From positions 1 to 5,636 of the forward strand of contig RKSI01000103.1 in NCBI GenBank assembly GCA_007570905.1: a stretch of DNA of 5,636 bases. Direction: 5' to 3'. The notes beneath the pieces are model-generated. The model was not told where the DNA came from. It searched no databases and worked only from the letters and a program-made list of their open reading frames with translations. Positions 1 to 5,230 of the stretch are shown here, piece by piece. The stretch comes from Gammaproteobacteria bacterium. GTDB taxonomy: Bacteria; Pseudomonadota; Gammaproteobacteria; Poriferisulfidales; Oxydemutatoraceae. Each line of letters starts with the position of its first letter. The stretch's first letter is position 1. The translations under genes and the position numbers were made by a program.

Positions 1-1
1 C

Positions 2-226
2 CTTGACCGGCGCATCGCCGAGCGCCGCATTTATCCCGCCATCAACATCAAGCGCTCCGGCACGCGGCGCGAGGAACTGCTGATGGAGCCGGAGGAACTG
101 CAAAAAATCTGGATACTGCGGAAATTCCTGAACTCAATGGACGACGCCGAGGCGGTGGAATTCCTGCTGACCAGAATGAAGGCGACCAAGACCAACGACG
201 CATTCTTTGAGGCGATGAAAGGCTGA
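2..226 (+). CDS. rho: Transcription termination factor Rho, C-terminal end (partial)
   Basis: This is the last 74 codons of Rho, the hexameric RNA-dependent ATPase that binds nascent RNA and ends transcription. The gene enters from the left edge and stops at TGA 224-226. The visible piece carries the well conserved Rho tail: a DRRIAERRIYPAI stretch, then SGTRREELL, ELQKIWILRK, EAVEFLL and a closing TKTNDAFFEAMKG, in the order found in proteobacterial Rho. The nucleotide-binding Walker motifs and the N-terminal RNA-binding domain lie outside the window, so intactness cannot be judged. The gene converges on purD with only about 31 bases between the two stop codons. The family call is nearly certain; the proteobacterial assignment rests on similarity by eye. 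Confidence 0.95.
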   Translation, partial: LDRRIAERRIYPAINIKRSGTRREELLMEPEELQKIWILRKFLNSMDDAEAVEFLLTRMKATKTNDAFFEAMKG

Positions 227-247
227 CGCCGCCCGCGCCGCCGCGCG

Positions 248-270
248 CCGCGCGGACTTACACCGCGCGG
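248..270. other. Perfect hairpin between convergent rho and purD
   Basis: Two copies of the self-complementary octamer CCGCGCGG (248-255 and 263-270) flank a 7-base loop and can fold as an 8-bp GC-only stem on either strand. The structure overlaps the purD stop codon (258-260) and lies 21 bases after the rho stop. No T-run follows on either strand, so it is not a canonical intrinsic terminator. It could still pause polymerase or protect both 3' ends. Such palindromes also arise readily in CG-rich DNA, so function is uncertain. Confidence 0.4.
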
Positions 271-1529
271 TGCCCGATGTCGGTGCGAAAGAACCGCCGC
301 GGCCAGCGGATGCGCTCGCAGGCGCGGTAGGCGCGCTCACGCGCCTGTTTCACATCGTCGCCGAGCGAAGTAACGCACAACACGCGCCCGCCGCTGGTTC
401 TGACAACGCCGCCGTCCAGCCGGGTGCCGGCATGGAAAACCTTGGTGTCGTCCTCCGACACACTCTCCAGCCCCTCAATGACATGCCCGGTGTCGCAGGC
501 GCCGGGATAGCCGCCGCTCGCAAGCACGACGCCGAGCGCGGTGCGCCCGTCCCATTCAACGGCGGCGCCGTCCAGTCGCCGGTGAACGGCGGCGAGGCAC
601 AATTCCAGCAAATCCGTTCGCAGCCGCATCAGCAGCGGCTGGGTTTCCGGGTCGCCCAGGCGGCAGTTGAACTCCAGCACGCGCGCGCCGCCGTGTTTGT
701 CCACCATCAGCCCGGCGTACAGAAAGCCGGTGTACTCAATGCCGTCGGCGGCAAGGCCGGCTACGACCGGGCGCATAATCTCGCGCATAACCCGCTCGCG
801 CACGGCGCCGGTGACGACCGGCGCCGGCGAATACGCGCCCATGCCGCCGGTGTTCGGCCCGGCGTCGCCGTCGTCGCGCGCCTTGTGGTCCTGCGACGCC
901 GCCAGCGGCGCCAGCGAACGCCCGTCGCAAAGGCAGATGAAACTGGCCTCTTCGCCCTCGAGAAAGTCCTCAATGACAATGCGCCGCCCGGCGTCGCCGA
1001 AGAGGTCGCCGGACAGCATCTCAGATGCCGCGCGCTCGGCGTCGCCGCGCTCATGCGCGACGACGACGCCCTTGCCGGCGGCGAGGCCGTCGGCCTTGAC
1101 CACCGCCGGCAACTTGCATTCGCGCAAAAACGCGCGCGCCGCGCGCGCGTCGCTGAAACTGCGCCAGTTTGCCGTCGGAATGCCGTGGCGCCGCATGAAG
1201 TCCTTGCAGAAAACCTTGGAAGATTCCAGTTGCGCGGCGGCGCGCGCCGGCCCGAAAATCGCCAGGCCGCGCTCGCGGAAGCGATCGACGATGCCCTGCG
1301 CCAGCGGCGCCTCCGGGCCGACCACTGTCAGGCCGATGCCGCGCTCGCGCGCGAACGCGCACAGCGCATCAATGTCGCCGGCGGCAATGGGCACATTGGC
1401 GACGCCTTCTTCCAGCGCGGTGCCGGCGTTGCCCGGCGCGACATAAACCTTGCCGGCCTGCGCGCTGCGCGCAATCTTCCACGCCATCGCGTGCTCGCGC
1501 CCGCCGCCGCCGACTATCAGCACATCCAT
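258..1529 (-). CDS. purD: Phosphoribosylamine-glycine ligase (GAR synthetase)
   Basis: PurD joins glycine to 5-phosphoribosylamine using ATP, giving GAR, the second step of de novo purine synthesis in the cytoplasm. The 423-residue product is of normal family length. It shows the N-terminal GGGGREHA (7-14), PGNAG (32-36) and VGPEAPL (70-76), then the ATP-grasp core with KADGLAAGKG (145-154), EDFLEGEEAS (187-196), SQDHKA (212-217), GPNTGGMGAYSP (224-235) and EFNCRLGDPETQ (286-297). No key motif is missing. The start at ATG 1529 places the glycine-rich loop at residue 7 as in relatives, with a weak GAGA ribosome site 5 bases upstream. An ATG 24 codons earlier (1601) would add an Arg-rich extension unlike the family. 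It follows purH by 94 bases with no clear terminator or promoter between, so co-transcription is likely. Confidence 0.97.
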   Translation of the reverse strand: MDVLIVGGGGREHAMAWKIARSAQAGKVYVAPGNAGTALEEGVANVPIAAGDIDALCAFARERGIGLTVVGPEAPLAQGIVDRFRERGLAIFGPARAAAQLESSKVFCKDFMRRHGIPTANWRSFSDARAARAFLRECKLPAVVKADGLAAGKGVVVAHERGDAERAASEMLSGDLFGDAGRRIVIEDFLEGEEASFICLCDGRSLAPLAASQDHKARDDGDAGPNTGGMGAYSPAPVVTGAVRERVMREIMRPVVAGLAADGIEYTGFLYAGLMVDKHGGARVLEFNCRLGDPETQPLLMRLRTDLLELCLAAVHRRLDGAAVEWDGRTALGVVLASGGYPGACDTGHVIEGLESVSEDDTKVFHAGTRLDGGVVRTSGGRVLCVTSLGDDVKQARERAYRACERIRWPRRFFRTDIGHRAV

Positions 1530-1623
1530 CACGGTCTCGCCGCGCGCGGCCCGCAAAGCCGGGCGTCCTTTGCCGCGCCGCCGGCCATCGGCGCATCGCA
1601 TTGCGGTTCCGGCGCGCGCACTT

Positions 1624-3543
1624 TTAATGCCTGAAATGGCGCACGCCGGTGAACACCATCGTCATGCCGCGTTCGTCGGCGGCGGCGATAATCTTGCGGT
1701 CATTGACCGAGCCGCCCGGCTGAATGACGGCGCCGACGCCGGCCTCGTGCGCGGCGGCAATGCCGTCTTCAAACGGAAAGAAAGCGTCCGACGCCATCGC
1801 CGCGCCGGTCAGCACACGCCCCGCGCGCGCCGCCTTGTCCACCGCGAGGCGCACCGAATCCACGCGGCTCATCTGCCCGGCGCCGATGCCCGATGTGCGC
1901 CCTTCCGCGGCCAGCACAATCGCGTTGGAGCGGACATGCTTGGCGACGCGCCACGCAAACAGCAGGTCGGCGGTTTCGCGTTCGTCCGGCTTGCGGCGCG
2001 TGACCGTTTTCAAATCGCCGGCGGCGACGCGGCGCGTGTCGGCCTGCTGCACCAGCACGCCGCCGGCGACGGCGCGCGCGTCAAGGCCGCCGTCGTCGCC
2101 GAGCATGGCGCCGTGCGCCAGCACGCGCAGCGCCGTTTTGGCGGCCAGCACCGCCAACGCATCGGGCGCGACCTGCGGGGCGACGACGACTTCGACAAAC
2201 TGCTCGGCCAGCGCGCGCGCGGTGTTGGCGTCGAGCGCGCGGTTGACGGCGACGATGCCGCCGAACGCCGACTGCGGGTCGGTCTGCCGCGCGCGCCGCC
2301 AGGCTTCGGCGAGGCTGTCGGCGCAGGCCGCGCCGCACGGGTTGGCGTGCTTGACGATGACGCACGCGGGCCGGTCGGCAAACTCGCGCACCGCGCGCAC
2401 GGCGGCGTCGGCGTCGAGATAGTTGTTGAACGACAGTTGCTTGCCCTGCAACTGCTCCGCGCCGGCAAGACCGCCGCCGCCGCTGTACAGCGCGGCAATC
2501 TGGTGGGGGTTTTCGCCGTAGCGCAGCCGTGCGGCCTGCGGAAAACCGCCCCAGGCTTGCGGCAAGTCGGGCGGCGGCGCGGCGTCCGGTGTTTGTGGTG
2601 CGGCGTCCGGTGTTTGTGGTGTGGCTTTCAGCGTTTGTGATGCAGTGCCCGGCGTCTGCGGTGCAGCACCCGGCGTTTGTGGCGCGGCACCAGGTGCTTG
2701 CGGCGCGGCGTCCGGTGTTTGTGATTCAGTGCCCGGCTTTTGCGGTGCGGCACCCGGCGTTTGTGGTGCAGTGCCCGCCGTTTGCGGTGCAATGTCAGGT
2801 GTCTGCGATGCAACGCCCGTCACTTGCGGCGCGGTGCCCGGCGTTTGCGACACGGCGTCCGGTACTTGCAGTGCAGCATCTGGCGTCTGCGTTGCAGCAT
2901 CCGGCTTTTGCGGCGCGGCGTCCGCCGTTCGCGGCATTGCGGCGCGGTGGCCGGCGAACCATGAAGCGATGGCGCGGTCGTACGCAGCGGTGTGGCTGAA
3001 CGCCGCCGCCGCCAGTTCGAGGCGGCGAATGTCGCCGACGCCGCCGTGGTCGCGTATCAAACCGAGCACCTCGTCATAATCCGCCGGGTTGGTGACGACC
3101 GTCACAAAGCGGTGGTTCTTGGCCGCCGCCCGCACCATCGCCGGACCGCCTATGTCCACATTCTCCACCGCCTCGGCGAGGCGCGCGCCGCGCGCGACGC
3201 TGCGCTCAAACGGATACAGGTTGACGGCCAGCAAATCAATGCCGGCGATGCCGTGCTCGGCCATCACCGCGTCGTCCTCGCCGCGGCGCGCCAGCAGGCC
3301 GCCGTGAACGCGCGGGTGCAGCGTCTTGACGCGCCCGTCCATGATTTCCGGGTAGCCGGTGTAAGACGACACATCGCGCACCTCGACGCCGCCCTCGCGC
3401 AGCGCGCGCGCGGTGCCGCCGGTGGACAGAATCTCGACGCCGGCGTCGCGCAGGCCGCGCGCGAAGGCGACAACGCCGGTCTTGTCCGACACGCTCAGCA
3501 GCGCGCGCGCCACCGGCGGCGGACGCCCGCGCGCCGCGTTCAC
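1624..3543 (-). CDS. purH: Bifunctional AICAR formyltransferase / IMP cyclohydrolase with expanded linker
   Basis: PurH catalyses the last two steps to IMP: formylation of AICAR with 10-formyl-THF, then ring closure. The N-terminal cyclohydrolase (MGS-like) domain spans about 12-198, with LLSVSDKTG, STGGTAR (40-46), MDGRVKTLHPRVHGG (68-82) and NIDIGGP-like NVDIGGP (128-134). The transformylase domain begins near LRYGENPHQ (340-348) and holds VKHANPCG with the catalytic Lys-His pair (398-399), SAFGG (425-429), MASDAFFPF (583-591) and QPGG (608-611), ending RHFRH. All key motifs are present. The protein has 639 residues against roughly 520-530 normally; the surplus is a 7-residue tandem repeat at about 206-324, between the domains. 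The start is GTG 3543, overlapping the oxyR stop as GTGA and preceded by GGAGGG. No internal stop or frameshift is seen. Confidence 0.97.
   Translation of the reverse strand: MNAARGRPPPVARALLSVSDKTGVVAFARGLRDAGVEILSTGGTARALREGGVEVRDVSSYTGYPEIMDGRVKTLHPRVHGGLLARRGEDDAVMAEHGIAGIDLLAVNLYPFERSVARGARLAEAVENVDIGGPAMVRAAAKNHRFVTVVTNPADYDEVLGLIRDHGGVGDIRRLELAAAAFSHTAAYDRAIASWFAGHRAAMPRTADAAPQKPDAATQTPDAALQVPDAVSQTPGTAPQVTGVASQTPDIAPQTAGTAPQTPGAAPQKPGTESQTPDAAPQAPGAAPQTPGAAPQTPGTASQTLKATPQTPDAAPQTPDAAPPPDLPQAWGGFPQAARLRYGENPHQIAALYSGGGGLAGAEQLQGKQLSFNNYLDADAAVRAVREFADRPACVIVKHANPCGAACADSLAEAWRRARQTDPQSAFGGIVAVNRALDANTARALAEQFVEVVVAPQVAPDALAVLAAKTALRVLAHGAMLGDDGGLDARAVAGGVLVQQADTRRVAAGDLKTVTRRKPDERETADLLFAWRVAKHVRSNAIVLAAEGRTSGIGAGQMSRVDSVRLAVDKAARAGRVLTGAAMASDAFFPFEDGIAAAHEAGVGAVIQPGGSVNDRKIIAAADERGMTMVFTGVRHFRH
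2572..2928 (-). repeat. 21-bp tandem repeat, 17 units, coding a heptapeptide linker in purH
   Basis: This array encodes residues 206-324 of PurH as 17 contiguous seven-residue units with consensus T-P-[D/G]-[A/T]-A-P-Q. Gln recurs at exactly every seventh position from 212 to 317 (16 times) without one slip in phase. Most units differ from each other at the DNA level, but the units at 2579-2599 and 2600-2620 are identical 21-mers, and 2705-2725 is one base different. This suggests an old array with continued duplication. Codon use differs from the flanking purH, with more T and A at variable positions. The Pro/Ala/Thr/Gln composition predicts an extended, disordered spacer with no catalytic role. 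Because the unit is a multiple of three, gain or loss of units keeps the frame. Confidence 0.95.
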
Positions 3544-3552
3544 CGGCCCTCC
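3540..3552 (-). promoter_or_regulatory. purH ribosome binding site and GTGA overlap with oxyR
   Basis: Reading the minus strand, GGAGGG (3552-3547) lies 3 bases before the purH start GTG (3543-3541). That start shares two bases with the oxyR stop TGA (3542-3540), forming GTGA. The strong Shine-Dalgarno inside the last oxyR codons, together with the overlap, supports this GTG as the start and suggests termination-reinitiation coupling. Confidence 0.75.
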
Positions 3553-4445
3553 GCGCCGAGTTTGACGAACAGTTCACTGAAAGCGCGGTACTCGTCGGCG
3601 CGCACCGTGCCCTTGAGCCATGCGAAGCCAATCTCGCGGTAGGCGCTGCGCGGCATTTCCATCGTCTCGACACGGGTGCGCGCCAGCAGCCCGCGGGCGT
3701 GCGCCAGTTCTGGCACGAAGGTGATGCCGAGGTCGTTGTTGACCATCTGCACCAGCGTGTAAAGACTGCTCGCGCTGTACGGGCTGATCTTTTCAATGTG
3801 CTTGACGCTGCACGCCGAAAGCGCATGGTTGCGAAGGCAATGGCCGTCCTCGAGCAGCAGGATGCTGTTGTCCGGCAGCGTCTCTTCGTCGTAGTTGCCC
3901 GGGTCGAACAACCTGGTGCCCTTGCGGTAGGCGAGCAGGAAGCGGTCCTTGAACAGCGACAGCGTGTCGGCGCCCTTCAGGTCGAACGGCAGCGCAATCA
4001 GTATCAGGTCCAGTTGCCCGTCGAGCAGTTCGTCGTGCAGGCGCCGCGTCAGGTCCTCGCGGATGGAGAGTTCCAGTTTCGGCCAGCGGCGGCGAACATC
4101 CGGCAGAATCGCCGGCAGCACGAACGGCGCGATCGTCGGAATCACGCCGAGCCGCAGGCGCCCGGTGAACGGCTCCTTGCCGCGGCTTGCGATTTCAACC
4201 AGGCGGTCGGCCTCGCGCAGCACCACGCGCGCCTGCTCGACCACCTCCTGGCCGAACGATGTGAACAGCACCTTGCGGCTGGTGCGGTCCACCAGCGTCG
4301 CGCCCAACTGCGATTCCAGTTCCTTGATGGCCAGGCTGAAGGTGGACTGCGACACAAAACTGGCGCGCGCCGCCTTGCCGAAATGCAGGTGGGTGTGCAG
4401 CGACACCAGAAGGGCCAGTTGGCGCAGCGTCGGTTGTCTTGTCAT
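3540..4445 (-). CDS. oxyR: LysR-family peroxide sensor, OxyR-like
   Basis: This is a 301-residue LysR-type DNA-binding regulator most like OxyR, which senses hydrogen peroxide through a disulphide and activates antioxidant genes. The N-terminal winged helix-turn-helix covers about 5-63 (FGKAARASFVSQSTFSLAIKEL-type helices, then DRTSRKVLFT at 53-62, a near match to the E. coli OxyR segment). The effector domain has GVIPTIAPFVLP (100-111) with Thr104 at the place of the peroxide-binding threonine, and LLLEDGHCLRNHALSAC with Cys203 and Cys212, spaced nine residues apart like Cys199 and Cys208 of E. coli OxyR. The ATG at 4445 fits the family N-terminus, with AGGGA about 10 bases upstream. An in-frame extension to 4727 has no family support. 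The stop overlaps the purH start, an uncommon pairing. Targets are not known from the sequence. Confidence 0.87.
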   Translation of the reverse strand: MTRQPTLRQLALLVSLHTHLHFGKAARASFVSQSTFSLAIKELESQLGATLVDRTSRKVLFTSFGQEVVEQARVVLREADRLVEIASRGKEPFTGRLRLGVIPTIAPFVLPAILPDVRRRWPKLELSIREDLTRRLHDELLDGQLDLILIALPFDLKGADTLSLFKDRFLLAYRKGTRLFDPGNYDEETLPDNSILLLEDGHCLRNHALSACSVKHIEKISPYSASSLYTLVQMVNNDLGITFVPELAHARGLLARTRVETMEMPRSAYREIGFAWLKGTVRADEYRAFSELFVKLGAEGR

Positions 4446-4500
4446 CGCGGAGTTGTCCCTGTCGCGCCCCGGAATCATCCCTGAAAGACGATTGTTAAGG

Positions 4501-4523
4501 CGTTTGCGATTGATTTTAGCAAA
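4501..4523. promoter_or_regulatory. Possible operator: TTTGC-N11-GCAAA with PurR-like half-site
   Basis: An inverted repeat, TTTGC (4503-4507) and GCAAA (4519-4523), with an 11-base gap overlaps the proposed oxyR -10. Its size is compatible with a LysR-type autoregulatory site, although the exact T-N11-A form is absent. The left arm is also part of CGTTTGCG (4501-4508), which on the minus strand reads CGCAAACG, the half-site of the PurR operator. The other PurR half is not conserved. The two readings are alternatives, and either is an inference from short motifs. Confidence 0.3.
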
Positions 4524-4540
4524 TGACAGGCCGCGCGCAA
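4513..4540 (-). promoter_or_regulatory. Possible sigma-70 promoter of the oxyR-purH-purD block
   Basis: On the minus strand, TAAAAT (4518-4513) matches five of six -10 bases. It is preceded, after a 16-base spacer, by TTGCGC (4540-4535), which matches only the first three -35 bases. Transcription would begin near 4506, leaving a leader of about 60 bases before oxyR. This is the only AT-rich stretch upstream of oxyR. The weak -35 would fit a promoter that needs an activator or low basal expression. Confidence 0.4.
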
Positions 4541-4649
4541 CCACCGGGCGCCGGGTGCGCCGGGCGGTCGCCAATGGCGGCAGGCGGCGCTTCATGCCCG
4601 GCGGCGGCGGGGCTGTCCGTTCAGAAACCTGTGGCAACGGCCAGAAAAC

Positions 4650-4679
4650 TTGACAGCGGGGGAGGGGGGGGGATTCAAT
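4650..4679 (+). promoter_or_regulatory. Promoter of the precursor genes with poly-G spacer
   Basis: A perfect TTGACA (-35, 4650-4655) is followed by TTCAAT (4674-4679, four of six -10 bases) after an 18-base spacer; ATTCAA at 4673 with 17 bases is the alternative. The spacer is almost pure guanine: five Gs (4658-4662), one A, then nine Gs (4664-4672). Transcription would start near 4686, about 32 bases before the first precursor gene. Homopolymeric G tracts between -35 and -10 are known to vary in length and switch promoters, as in Neisseria porA. Whether that happens here is an inference. Confidence 0.55.
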
Positions 4680-4705
4680 GGCGGTATTCCAATCAATACT
4701 TGCAC

Positions 4706-4711
4706 AGGAGG
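4706..4711 (+). promoter_or_regulatory. Strong ribosome binding site of first precursor gene
   Basis: A perfect AGGAGG lies 6 bases before ATG 4718. It decides the start against the in-frame upstream ATG at 4523, which would add a 65-codon Gly/Arg/Pro-rich extension lying over the promoter region. Confidence 0.85.
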
Positions 4712-4717
4712 CAAACA

Positions 4718-5143
4718 ATGGAAACAAAACAACAAGTGCCGGTGACCAACGAAATTGCTTCGGTTATCTGGGCAAAGAAGTGCGTTGAGGACAAGGGCTT
4801 TCTCGCGGAGATAAAAGCCGACCCGGCAGCGAAAGCGTTTGCCGGAAAGTCCCCGTCAATGCAGGTCTGCACGGTGCAAAACACTTCGGACACGCTGAAC
4901 CTCTGCGTGCCGGACTACAAAATGCTGAACGACGGCACACTGGAGCTTGCCGACGAGGCAATGGCGGATGTCTCGGGCGGTTTTATCTGGATGCTCAGCC
5001 TGCTCGCCGTTCCGGCCGCCGTTACCGGCGCCGGCGCCGTGGGAGCCGCGGCGGTGGCGGCGGGAGTCGGCGTTGGAATCGCCGCCGGCGTCGGCGCCTT
5101 TAATGAAGACACCGGGTTGTACGACGTGAGTGACGCGGAGTAA
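4718..5143 (+). CDS. NHLP/proteusin-type RiPP precursor with hydrophobic Gly/Ala-rich core
   Basis: This 141-residue protein looks like a RiPP precursor with a nitrile-hydratase-like (NHLP) leader. Residues 1-88 form the leader: EIASVIWAKK (12-21), a DPAAKAF segment (35-41) as in NHLP helices, TVQNTSDTLNLCVP (52-65), which matches the family pattern around the DTL triplet, and an acidic stretch ending DVSGG (84-88), a double-glycine cleavage site. Residues 89-141 would be the released segment. Its first 40 residues are hydrophobic and rich in Gly, Ala and Val, with a GxxxGxxxG pattern (116, 120, 124), enough for a membrane-spanning helix. An acidic tail follows. The segment has no Cys, only two Ser and two Thr, so lanthionine or thiazole chemistry has little to act on. 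An unmodified bacteriocin-like peptide or radical-SAM chemistry is possible. The maturation type is unknown. Family call likely; product unknown. Confidence 0.8.
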   Translation: METKQQVPVTNEIASVIWAKKCVEDKGFLAEIKADPAAKAFAGKSPSMQVCTVQNTSDTLNLCVPDYKMLNDGTLELADEAMADVSGGFIWMLSLLAVPAAVTGAGAVGAAAVAAGVGVGIAAGVGAFNEDTGLYDVSDAE

Positions 5144-5156
5144 CCCGTGTCGCAAT

Positions 5157-5191
5157 GCCGCGGGATTTTCATTCGGTGAATATCCCGCGGC
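5157..5191 (+). other. Strong intercistronic hairpin between the two precursor genes
   Basis: GCCGCGGGAT (5157-5166) pairs perfectly with ATCCCGCGGC (5182-5191). After a single U-U mismatch the inner bases pair again (TTCA with TGAA, 5168-5171 with 5177-5180). The element lies 13 bases after the first precursor stop and 22 bases before the next ribosome binding site. No T-run follows, so it is unlikely to be a full intrinsic terminator. A 3'-end stabiliser or partial terminator that sets the ratio of the two peptides is plausible. Confidence 0.7.
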
Positions 5192-5213
5192 GGCCCGGCA
5201 AACCCCCAATAAC

Positions 5214-5230
5214 AGGAGACCAATGAGATG
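5214..5230 (+). promoter_or_regulatory. Ribosome binding site and double ATG of second precursor gene
   Basis: AGGAG (5214-5218) stands 9 bases before the chosen start ATG 5228 and 4 bases before an earlier ATG at 5223. The earlier ATG opens a two-codon frame, ATG AGA TGA, whose stop overlaps the real start as ATGA. Ribosomes might use either; only the 5228 frame gives the leader homologous to the first precursor. Confidence 0.6.

Noticed and set aside
1530..1601. PurD start at ATG 1601
   Set aside because: It adds 24 Arg/Gly/Ala residues absent from the family; ATG 1529 places the glycine-rich loop correctly.
270..1634. Long + strand open frame (454 codons) opposite purD
   Set aside because: It lies antisense to a purD with every family motif. 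High GC makes stop codons rare, and the translation shows no recognisable domain.
1450..2640. Long + strand open frame (396 codons) opposite purH and the purH-purD gap
   Set aside because: It is antisense to an intact PurH transformylase domain; its Arg/Gly/Ala-rich composition is typical of a shadow frame.
2572..2928. Tandem repeats considered as a CRISPR array
   Set aside because: The 21-bp units are contiguous with no spacers, are degenerate, and keep the purH reading frame throughout.
2621..3079. Cysteine-periodic + strand frame (Cys every seven residues), which looks like a repeat protein
   Set aside because: The periodicity is the complement of the purH 21-bp array. All three + frames stay open there because the unit is a multiple of three. 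No convincing start or ribosome site was found.
2992..3642. + strand open frame opposite the purH N-terminus and oxyR end
   Set aside because: It is antisense to two well supported genes; no motif or ribosome site was seen.
3699..4653. + strand open frames opposite oxyR
   Set aside because: The oxyR frame has clear family motifs and redox cysteines; the opposite frames have low-complexity composition and no family features.
4523..4717. Upstream ATG for the first precursor gene
   Set aside because: The extension is Gly/Arg/Pro-rich, crosses the proposed promoter and G tract, and lacks a ribosome site; AGGAGG lies before ATG 4718.
4446..4727. N-terminal extension of the oxyR frame by 94 codons
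   Set aside because: LysR proteins begin just before the helix-turn-helix, as from ATG 4445. The extension would cover the promoter region and the start of the opposite gene.
4718..5143. Nif11-type leader as an alternative family
   Set aside because: The TVQNT-DTL block and the DPAAKAF-like segment fit the NHLP pattern better; the typical Nif11 N-terminal arrangement is not apparent. A profile search would settle this.
5157..5191. Call of an intrinsic terminator after the first precursor gene
   Set aside because: The stem is strong but no T-run follows (the next bases are CGGCCCGGCA), so it is listed only as a hairpin.
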